This document shows, in pieces, positions 1 through 4,797 of a stretch of 8,171 nucleotides of DNA (its first letter is position 1; every line of letters begins with the position of its first letter). The stretch comes from Gammaproteobacteria bacterium (GTDB lineage: Bacteria; Pseudomonadota; Gammaproteobacteria; SZUA-229). The stretch covers positions 1 to 8,171 of the forward strand of contig JARFQK010000297.1 in assembly GCA_029287815.1 (NCBI GenBank), read 5' to 3'. The translations under genes and the position numbers were made by a program. The notes under the pieces were generated by a model. It made no database searches. It saw only the letters and a program-made list of their open reading frames with translations, and was not told where the DNA came from.

Positions 1-58
1 GCGCACCCTACCTGCGAGACTCCACATGCTGTCGAATCCACACTGAAATCCGGAAATA

Positions 59-76
59 TTGGAATTAGGGTACAAT
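59..76 (+). promoter_or_regulatory. possible hemL promoter (-10 element)
   Basis: A TACAAT hexamer at 71-76 (five of six matches to the sigma-70 -10 consensus) lies in an AT-richer patch upstream of hemL. No good -35 hexamer sits 16-18 bases before it: TTGGAA at 59-64 is far too close. The promoter call rests on the -10 alone. If it is used, transcription would start near 83 and leave a leader of about 170 bases before the preferred hemL start. Confidence 0.3.
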
Positions 77-106
77 TCTCACTAGATCAGCAAAAGACAC
101 TGGATT

Positions 107-130
107 ACAGAATACATCCGTGTATTCTGT
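107..130. repeat. perfect 24-base palindrome in hemL leader
   Basis: ACAGAATACA (107-116) and TGTATTCTGT (121-130) are exact reverse complements separated by TCCG. As RNA this is a 10-bp hairpin with a 4-base loop. As DNA it is a 24-base dyad, a size seen for TetR-family operators. No T-run follows, so it is not an intrinsic terminator. It lies about 31 bases downstream of the possible -10 element, inside the presumed hemL leader. Whether it works as an operator or as RNA structure cannot be decided from sequence alone. Confidence 0.6.
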
Positions 131-173
131 CCTCTGGGCCAGCCTTTGGCTGTTCAAATCCGATCCGGTCGAA

Positions 174-203
174 TTTAGTCCCGCAGCCGCGGGAATGACT
201 AAA
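174..203 (+). promoter_or_regulatory. GC-rich bulged hairpin in hemL leader
   Basis: TTTAGT (174-179) pairs with ACTAAA (198-203), and CCCGC (180-184) pairs with GCGGG (189-193) around the loop AGCC. A four-base bulge AATG (194-197) lies on the 3' side. A smaller hairpin, CAGCC-TTT-GGCTG, precedes it at 140-152. No U-run follows, so this is not a terminator as it stands. It ends about 50 bases before the preferred hemL start and could be part of a structured 5' leader. A regulatory role is inference. Confidence 0.4.
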
Positions 204-253
204 GGCCGTGTCGTTCTGGACTCGTAAAACTAATGATGGGCGAAGTAGATAAC

Positions 254-1525
254 ATGTCAAAGCAGTTTCAAGCCGCACAAAACCATATCCCGGGCGGGGT
301 CAATTCCCCGGTACGCGCGTTCAAAGGCGTGGGTGGTGATCCGGTATTCATCAGTCGCGCCTCCGGACCCTATATGTACGACACCCTGGGCAAGGAATAC
401 GTCGACTATGTCGGTTCCTGGGGACCGATGATTCTCGGGCACGCACATCCTGAAATCATCGCTGCGGTCAAGGCTGCTGCCGATAACGGCCTCAGTTTTG
501 GCGCACCGACCGAAATCGAAACCGAGATGGCGGACAAGGTATGCGCGCTCGTACCATCGATCGATCTGATACGTATGGTCAGCTCCGGCACCGAGGCGAC
601 AATGAGTGCGATACGCCTCGCGCGCGGTTACACCGGCCGCGACAAGATCATCAAATTCGAAGGTTGCTACCACGGCCATGTCGACTCGCTGCTGGTCAAG
701 GCCGGTTCCGGCGCGTTGACTCTGGGCACGCCGAGTTCGCCTGGCGTACCGGCCGCGCTCGCCGAACAAACGGTCACGCTACCCTACAACGATTTGGACA
801 GCTTCAGCCGAGCGGTCAACGATATCGGCGATCAGGTCGCCTGCGTCATCATCGAACCTGTGACTGGCAACATGAATTGCATTCTGCCGCTCGACGGTTA
901 CCTCGAGGGCATGCGCGAGCTGTGCACACAGCATGGCATCGTGCTGATCTTCGACGAAGTCATGACTGGCTTCCGCGTCGCCCTCGGTGGGGCTCAAGCG
1001 CACTACGGAATCGAGCCAGACCTGACCGCACTGGGGAAAGTCATTGGCGGCGGCATGCCGGTGGGCGCGTTCGGCGGCAAACGCGAAATCATGGAGCAGA
1101 TCGCTCCGCTGGGACCCGTTTATCAGGCCGGTACGCTGTCCGGCAATCCAATCGCGATGACCGCCGGCCTGAAAACGCTGGAACTGATTTCAACGCGCGG
1201 CTTTCATGACGCCCTGTTCGAGAGAGTGGAATACATGACCAATGGCATCCTTGCCGCGGCCCAGTCTGCCGGTATCCCGATGACCTGCAACCGCATCGGC
1301 GGCATGTTCGGCCTGTTTTTCAGCGAACACCAGGTCAACAGCTTCGAGCAAGCCACGCAATGCAACATGGAGCAGTTCAAAAAGTTTTTTCATGGCATGC
1401 TGGAGCACGGTGTTTACATGGCGCCGTCAGCCTACGAAGCCGGCTTCATCTCGAGTGCACACATGACCGACGATCTGGACCGCACCATTGAAGCCGCAAA
1501 GCTTGTTTTGAATAATATCGAATGA
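254..1525 (+). CDS. hemL: glutamate-1-semialdehyde 2,1-aminomutase
   Basis: This cytosolic PLP enzyme converts glutamate-1-semialdehyde to 5-aminolevulinate, the last step of the C5 route that feeds heme and other tetrapyrroles. From the chosen start the protein has 423 residues, close to the 426 of E. coli HemL. The family opening HIPGGVNSPVRAFKGVGG lies near the N-terminus. SSGTEATMSAIRLARG is at about 110-125, YHGHVDSLLVKAGSG at about 139-153, FDEVMTGFR at about 233-241, and the PLP lysine is K262 in ALGKVIGGGMPVGAFGG. An in-frame ATG at 233 would add seven residues (MMGEVDN) not typical of the family. The ATG at 254 has a weak GAAG eight bases upstream and aligns with known HemL starts. 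The stop codon overlaps the next start as ATGA, so translational coupling to the glycosyltransferase is likely. Identification is secure; the exact start is less so. Confidence 0.97.
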   Translation: MSKQFQAAQNHIPGGVNSPVRAFKGVGGDPVFISRASGPYMYDTLGKEYVDYVGSWGPMILGHAHPEIIAAVKAAADNGLSFGAPTEIETEMADKVCALVPSIDLIRMVSSGTEATMSAIRLARGYTGRDKIIKFEGCYHGHVDSLLVKAGSGALTLGTPSSPGVPAALAEQTVTLPYNDLDSFSRAVNDIGDQVACVIIEPVTGNMNCILPLDGYLEGMRELCTQHGIVLIFDEVMTGFRVALGGAQAHYGIEPDLTALGKVIGGGMPVGAFGGKREIMEQIAPLGPVYQAGTLSGNPIAMTAGLKTLELISTRGFHDALFERVEYMTNGILAAAQSAGIPMTCNRIGGMFGLFFSEHQVNSFEQATQCNMEQFKKFFHGMLEHGVYMAPSAYEAGFISSAHMTDDLDRTIEAAKLVLNNIE

Positions 1526-2526
1526 GTCTTTTGAATCCGGATGAGTACCCGCTCGTATCCATCGTCGTACCTGTATTCAATGAAGAAGCTGTTGTCCCTG
1601 AATTCCATCAAGCGCTGACTGAAGCGATTTCTGATCTGCCTTTTGCCTTGGAGCTCCTGTATGTCAATGATGGCAGCACGGACGACACACTGAGCCGAAT
1701 CAAAGCCCTTAGACAGCAGGACAGCCGGATCACTCTGCTCGATTTAAGCCGCAACTTCGGCAAGGAGATAGCGATCACGGCCGGCCTGCACAAGGCCACG
1801 GGTGATGCCGTGATTGTTATCGATGCTGATATGCAGGATCCACCGGAATTGATTCCGGAACTGGTCCGGGAATGGCAAAACGGCTACGATGTTGTCTACG
1901 CTCAGCGCACTCACCGCAAGGGCGAGTCCATCGTTAAGCGCACCACCGCTCACTTCTTTTACCGATTTATCAAGCGCGTAAACAAGATTGAGATGCCGGA
2001 AGACAGCGGCGACTATCGTATACTCAGCCGCCGCGCAGTCGATGCGTTGAACACGTTCAACGAACAACACCGCATGATGAAAGGGCTGTTTGCCTGGATC
2101 GGCTACAAACAAAAGGCCGTGCGCTATCAGCGCGATCCCCGGCACGCCGGCACATCCAAGTGGAACTACCTCAAGTTGTGGAACCTGGCGGTCGACGGTA
2201 TCACCTCTTTCACCATCGCGCCGCTGAAAATATCCACCTACTTGGGCCTGCTGACAGCAAGCTGCGCCTTTGCCTATGGCATCTACATGATCATCGATAC
2301 GCTGTTGCACGGCAATCCGGTAGCGGGCTATCCCTCGCTGATCGTGATCATCTTGATGCTAGGTGGTGTGCAGCTGGTCGCGATTGGTATACTGGGTGAA
2401 TACCTCGGGCGCGTGTTCAATGAGACCAAGCGCCGTCCACTCTATTTCATCAACGAGTACGCGCCTGGCGAGGAAGCGAGCGCGCGCCTTATGAGTCGCG
2501 ATTTTTCGGCACATAGCCCGAAGTGA
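1522..2526 (+). CDS. GtrB/ArnC-type polyprenyl-phosphate glycosyltransferase (GT2)
   Basis: The protein of 334 residues is a family 2 glycosyltransferase with a cytosolic GT-A domain and a membrane anchor. Visible motifs are VPVFNEE (16-22), YVNDGSTDDT (47-56), the metal-binding DADMQDPPE (101-109), and the region RDPRHAGTSKWNYLKLW (204-220) typical of DPM1/GtrB/ArnC relatives. Two hydrophobic helices follow, at about 235-260 and 270-294, and then a charged cytosolic tail. Family members move a sugar from UDP- or GDP-sugar onto undecaprenyl phosphate at the inner face of the membrane. The sugar here cannot be read from sequence. The start overlaps the hemL stop by four bases. The next gene encodes a GtrA-like protein, the usual partner of GtrB, which favours a GtrB role over ArnC or dolichol-type roles. 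No gene for a sugar-accepting polymer is in view. Confidence 0.9.
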   Translation: MSLLNPDEYPLVSIVVPVFNEEAVVPEFHQALTEAISDLPFALELLYVNDGSTDDTLSRIKALRQQDSRITLLDLSRNFGKEIAITAGLHKATGDAVIVIDADMQDPPELIPELVREWQNGYDVVYAQRTHRKGESIVKRTTAHFFYRFIKRVNKIEMPEDSGDYRILSRRAVDALNTFNEQHRMMKGLFAWIGYKQKAVRYQRDPRHAGTSKWNYLKLWNLAVDGITSFTIAPLKISTYLGLLTASCAFAYGIYMIIDTLLHGNPVAGYPSLIVIILMLGGVQLVAIGILGEYLGRVFNETKRRPLYFINEYAPGEEASARLMSRDFSAHSPK

Positions 2527-2536
2527 ACCAGCGCTT

Positions 2537-2959
2537 ATGGCCCAAAGCACCACCATAACCACGAGACAAAAAGGCGTTATCGGCCAATTCCTGCTCTATG
2601 CCGGTGTCGGCGTGATTGGCACGATCGGTCACTATACGACCCTAATCATTCTGGTCGAATTCTGGGCTGTAGACCCGGTGATCGCTTCCTGCCTTGGCTT
2701 CGTCGTTGGGGCGCTGATCAACTACGTTCTCAATTACCATTTCACCTTTCAAAGCGACAAGCGTCACCGGGAAGCGCTGACAAAGTTCCTGATCGTCGCG
2801 ACCGCAGGTGCGCTCATCAACGGTGGAATCATGTATGTGGGCGTCGAGAACACCCGTTTCAATTACCTGATTGTGCAAATATTCGCGACTGTTGTTGTGC
2901 TGATGTGGAATTTCATCGTCAACAAGCTGTGGACGTTCACGCATACTTCCTCGACTTGA
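2537..2959 (+). CDS. GtrA-like small membrane protein (putative lipid-linked sugar flippase)
   Basis: The protein has 140 residues with four predicted membrane helices, at about 14-40, 44-66, 82-102 and 108-128. The GtrA-family signatures NYVLNYHFTFQSD (62-74) and NFIVNKLWTF (125-134) are clear. GtrA proteins are thought to flip undecaprenyl-phosphate-linked sugar from the cytosolic to the periplasmic face, where another enzyme adds it to O-antigen, lipid A, teichoic acid or a similar acceptor. The gene starts ten bases after the GtrB-type gene, in the standard gtrB-gtrA pairing (the order varies between genomes). No clear Shine-Dalgarno sequence precedes the ATG, so it may depend on coupled translation. 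Family assignment is firm; flippase activity is established only for some relatives. Confidence 0.88.
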   Translation: MAQSTTITTRQKGVIGQFLLYAGVGVIGTIGHYTTLIILVEFWAVDPVIASCLGFVVGALINYVLNYHFTFQSDKRHREALTKFLIVATAGALINGGIMYVGVENTRFNYLIVQIFATVVVLMWNFIVNKLWTFTHTSST

Positions 2960-2974
2960 ATATCACTCGCCATT

Positions 2975-3250
2975 ATGAAGTGCTACATTTACCGCTGCGC
3001 CAGAAAAGAGGATATGTATCTCTATCTGGCAGAAAAAGACGATTTCTCCAGCGTGCCGCAGGAAATCGTCCGCAGTCTCGGAAATACCGAGTTTGCAATG
3101 GAACTGGAACTCACCCCCGACAGGAAACTGGCCAGTGAAGATCCCACCACCGTGATAACGCACCTGAGCGCCAGGGGCTTTCACCTGCAATTGCCACGTG
3201 AGACATCCGTAGAAGCGATCATGGCCAGGATCGCCAAAGCCAAGCGTTGA
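2975..3250 (+). CDS. ycgL: YcgL domain-containing protein
   Basis: The small soluble protein has 91 residues and matches E. coli YcgL along most of its length: an IYR opening (KCYIYRCARKEDMYLYL), DDFSSVPQEI near 22-31, AMELEL near 41-46, and GFHLQLP near 68-74. The family is common in Gammaproteobacteria and has a known fold, but I know of no settled biochemical function. It starts 15 bases after the gtrA-like gene and appears to be the last gene of the hemL cluster, since a hairpin and a fresh promoter-like sequence follow. In many relatives ycgL sits near rnd or the min genes, so this placement is somewhat different. No strong ribosome site is visible before the ATG. The start agrees with the family N-terminus. 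Confidence 0.9.
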   Translation: MKCYIYRCARKEDMYLYLAEKDDFSSVPQEIVRSLGNTEFAMELELTPDRKLASEDPTTVITHLSARGFHLQLPRETSVEAIMARIAKAKR

Positions 3251-3272
3251 AAAAGCTTACAAATTCATACAA

Positions 3273-3299
3273 TTGAATACAACTTGCCTCAGTTATAAT
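3273..3299 (+). promoter_or_regulatory. promoter for the membrane cold-shock gene
   Basis: A consensus TATAAT at 3294-3299 is preceded by TTGAAT at 3273-3278 with a short 15-base spacer. The flanks are AT-rich. Transcription would begin near 3306 and give a leader of about 100 bases before the ATG at 3406. Long structured leaders are typical of cspA-type genes in E. coli. The perfect -10 makes a promoter likely; the weak -35 spacing lowers certainty. Confidence 0.5.
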
Positions 3300-3341
3300 G
3301 AAAAAGCCTGTGGTTTCCTTTCATATTTACAGGCCTTTTCA
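3299..3341 (+). terminator. imperfect 13-bp hairpin after ycgL
   Basis: TGAAAAAGCCTGT (3299-3311) pairs with ACAGGCCTTTTCA (3329-3341) with one mismatch, around a 17-base loop. On the plus strand the GC part of the stem is followed by CTTTTC. On the minus strand it is followed by TTTTTC. It could be a weak terminator for ycgL or a leader structure of the cold-shock gene. The left arm starts on the last base of the TATAAT element, so a transcript starting near 3306 would carry only part of that arm. The long loop makes it an atypical terminator. Confidence 0.4.
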
Positions 3342-3394
3342 TTGAGACCTCTAACTTTTGCAGAGGAAGATTACGATAAATATCGAATAATATC

Positions 3395-3399
3395 AGGGG
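3395..3399 (+). promoter_or_regulatory. ribosome binding site of the cold-shock gene
   Basis: AGGGG lies six bases before the ATG at 3406 and fixes that start. It is one of the two clear Shine-Dalgarno sequences in the window, while hemL, the gtr genes and ycgL have weak ones. This fits a gene translated independently of its upstream neighbours. Confidence 0.65.
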
Positions 3400-3405
3400 T
3401 AAAAG

Positions 3406-3834
3406 ATGCTCAAATCAAACCTAATTATCAAGCTACTTTTCATCAGTATCACCTTTACCGGCATCACTACGCTAACAGGCGCTTACTTACAGAGTGGCCA
3501 GAACACGGCCATGCTGCCTGCAACCGACGTGATTCTGCTGACGCTGGCATCGTTCTTCAGCATCTTCGTTGCTTGCGTGATCGCCGTAAAACTGGCCAGC
3601 GCCGGCCGTTCCAACACCAAAGTGGGTGCCGGACAAGAGATCGGCACCGTCAAGTGGTTCAATGCAGCCAAAGGCTTCGGCTTTATCACTCGGGAAAACG
3701 GCGACGACATTTTTGTCCACTTCCGCTCTATTCAGGGCAAAGGCCACCGCTCGCTGGGTGAAGGCCAACGCGTTGTATTTTCAATCGCCAAGGGTGACAA
3801 GGGTCTGCAGGCGGTTGACGTCAGCAGCGCTTGA
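3406..3834 (+). CDS. membrane-anchored cold-shock domain protein
   Basis: The protein has 142 residues in two parts. The N-terminal part has two hydrophobic segments, at about 7-28 and 41-62, joined by a short polar loop (QSGQNTAMLPAT). The C-terminal part, about 79-140, is a full cold-shock domain opening with GTVKWFNAAKGFGFI, with RNP1 KGFGFI at 89-94 and RNP2-like IFVHF at 102-106. Such domains bind single-stranded RNA or DNA. Positive residues before helix 1 (K3, K9) and after helix 2 (K62, R68, K72) suggest both ends are cytosolic, placing the nucleic-acid-binding domain at the inner face of the membrane. Typical CspA proteins are about 70 residues and lack helices. The gene has its own promoter-like sequence, a good ribosome site and a strong terminator, so it is probably monocistronic. 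The binding domain is certain; the membrane location is a prediction and the role is unknown. Confidence 0.9.
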   Translation: MLKSNLIIKLLFISITFTGITTLTGAYLQSGQNTAMLPATDVILLTLASFFSIFVACVIAVKLASAGRSNTKVGAGQEIGTVKWFNAAKGFGFITRENGDDIFVHFRSIQGKGHRSLGEGQRVVFSIAKGDKGLQAVDVSSA

Positions 3835-3862
3835 AGTAACTGACCCAACAGCTGGAACTCGA

Positions 3863-3894
3863 AACGGCCCCATCGCGGGCCGTTTTTATTTTTT
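3863..3894 (+). terminator. intrinsic terminator of the cold-shock gene
   Basis: AACGGCCC (3863-3870) pairs perfectly with GGGCCGTT (3877-3884) around the loop CATCGC, followed by the T-rich run TTTATTTTTT (3885-3894). It lies about 30 bases after the stop codon. The GC-rich stem and T-run are a textbook Rho-independent terminator on the plus strand. Confidence 0.9.
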
Positions 3895-3895
3895 C

Positions 3896-4033
3896 ACCGC
3901 AAAGGCGCAGAGACGCTGAGAATACTGCGTGGTTTTGTAGGAGCGACTTTAGTCGCGAATTCGACGAAATTCGCGACTAAAGTCGCTCCTACGCCTACCT
4001 GAAAAGATCTCAGCGCCTCTGCGCCTCAGCGGT
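3896..4033. repeat. 138-base concentric palindrome (outer inverted repeat around a REP pair)
   Basis: The outer arms are 3896-3921 (begins ACCGCAAAGGCGCAGAGACG) and 4008-4033 (ends CTCTGCGCCTCAGCGGT), complementary at 23 of 26 positions. They enclose the REP pair at 3937-3992. The spacers on each side are both exactly 15 bases (3922-3936 and 3993-4007), so both inverted repeats share one centre, although the spacers themselves do not pair (3 of 15). The outer sequence resembles a GCAAAGGCGC-type intergenic repeat that I recall from many proteobacterial genomes; this is from memory, not a search. A short TATTTTT flanks both ends (3887-3893 and 4037-4043), but it is too simple to prove a target duplication. 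No protein is encoded. Confidence 0.85.
3937..3992. repeat. pair of inverted GTAG-type REP sequences (BIME-like)
   Basis: Two 25-base arms, 3937-3961 and 3968-3992, are perfect reverse complements around CGACGA. Each arm starts (read inward) with GTAGGAGCGACTTTAGTCGC: a GTAG head followed by the small hairpin GCGACT-TT-AGTCGC. This is the layout of REPs described in Pseudomonas and Stenotrophomonas, which are thought to be spread by RAYT transposases carried elsewhere in the genome. Its location between two convergent genes is the usual setting for REPs. No RAYT gene is in the window. Confidence 0.85.
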
Positions 4034-4177
4034 AAGTATTTTTGGATTTTTCAGGGATGACCATAAATATGCCGTGAACGAGAAAAGCATGGATGACTGG
4101 AGGGGCGGACGGGTGCGTTTCGCGGTCGATCCCTGATCGAGCCCGCATTATTTGCGTTCTTTGCGGACTATGACGGG
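4034..4177. other. non-coding gap between the palindrome and the ubiX stop
   Basis: These 144 bases hold no convincing ORF. A small perfect hairpin, TCGATC-CCT-GATCGA, lies at 4126-4140 without a T-run on either side, so it is not an obvious terminator for the minus-strand operon. A 12-base palindrome GGGTCATGACCC (4175-4186) covers the ubiX stop codon. I see no clear intrinsic terminator for ubiX here. Confidence 0.5.
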
Positions 4178-4795
4178 TCATGACCCCCAGTTTGGCTGCA
4201 GAGCATGCTGCACACCCAGCTGGTCGAGGATTTTAGCGACGACGAAATCCACAATATCGTGGACAGATTCGGGCTTGTTATAAAAACCGGGATTGGCATC
4301 AACGATAACAGCACCCATACGCGAGAGTTTCAGCATATTTTCGAGATGTATGACCGAATAAGGTGATTCGCGCGGCACCAGTATCAACTTATTGCGCTCC
4401 TTCAGGGTAACGTCGGCCGCTCGCTCCAACAGATTATTGCTCGAACCCTGCGCGATCGCAGATAAGGCGCCCATTGAGCACGGGCACACAACCATCGCGT
4501 CGGCATCGTTACGACCGCTGGCAATCGGCGCCGTCCACTCATTTTCGCCATACACCAGAAGCTGGTCGTCTGCAGCACTGTATCTCTGAACCAAAAACTT
4601 CGTTATGTCCGACGGACGACCGGGCAGAGAAACATCCGTCTCCATGCCAATGACCACTTGCGCAGCCTTGCTAATCATCAGGTAGACCCGCTGATCAGCA
4701 TCGATAAGACTTTGCAGCAGGCGAAAACCGTATTGGGCGCCGGAAGCGCCCGAAATGCCCAGCGCGACCGTCTGTTTTCGCGGCGCAGATACCAT
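4178..4795 (-). CDS. ubiX: flavin prenyltransferase UbiX
   Basis: UbiX joins a dimethylallyl group to FMN to make prenylated FMN, the cofactor of the UbiD decarboxylase in ubiquinone synthesis. The protein has 205 residues, in the normal range. Visible are the flavin-binding GISGASGA at 13-20, the family core CPCSMGALSAIA at 104-115 followed by LLERAADVTLKERNKLILVPRE, and GFYNKP near 170-175 with the conserved tyrosine. A TTG two codons upstream (4801) overlaps the mpl stop and could also start the frame. I prefer the ATG at 4795, which begins two bases after the mpl stop, with AGAAGG inside the end of mpl about ten bases upstream. The tight junction implies co-translation with mpl, an arrangement also found in Pseudomonas. 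UbiD is not in the window. Confidence 0.95.
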   Translation of the reverse strand: MVSAPRKQTVALGISGASGAQYGFRLLQSLIDADQRVYLMISKAAQVVIGMETDVSLPGRPSDITKFLVQRYSAADDQLLVYGENEWTAPIASGRNDADAMVVCPCSMGALSAIAQGSSNNLLERAADVTLKERNKLILVPRESPYSVIHLENMLKLSRMGAVIVDANPGFYNKPESVHDIVDFVVAKILDQLGVQHALQPNWGS

Positions 4796-4797
4796 GC

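Noticed and set aside
1..26. Possible start of a divergent minus-strand gene (ATG at 26-24)
   Set aside because: Only nine codons are inside the window, there is no good ribosome site, and the residues do not resemble ThiE or ThiD, genes often found next to hemL.
1..198. Reading frame 1 on the plus strand is open from the window edge to a TGA at 196-198
   Set aside because: The 65-residue translation resembles no protein I know, and the stretch contains the palindrome and the promoter-like sequence of hemL. It is more likely chance openness than the end of a gene.
257..769. Long open frame of 170 codons antisense to hemL
   Set aside because: It lies entirely inside a certain hemL gene, and its residues show no family features. 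It is a by-product of codon bias.
3273..3761. 162-codon frame starting at TTG before and across the cold-shock gene
   Set aside because: It starts inside the promoter, runs through the leader hairpin and is out of frame with the clear cold-shock domain.
3622..3834. Internal GTG that could start a soluble cold-shock protein
   Set aside because: No Shine-Dalgarno sequence precedes it, while the ATG at 3406 has a good one. It remains possible but unsupported.
3896..4033. Repeated arms considered as a small CRISPR array
   Set aside because: The copies are inverted and concentric, not direct repeats with regular spacers, and no cas gene is near.
4126..4140. Hairpin TCGATC-CCT-GATCGA considered as the ubiX operon terminator
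   Set aside because: The stem is only 6 bp and no T-run follows on the minus strand.
4175..4186. 12-base palindrome GGGTCATGACCC over the ubiX stop codon
   Set aside because: It has no loop and no T-run, and a dyad of this size is not rare. There is no reason to assign it a role.
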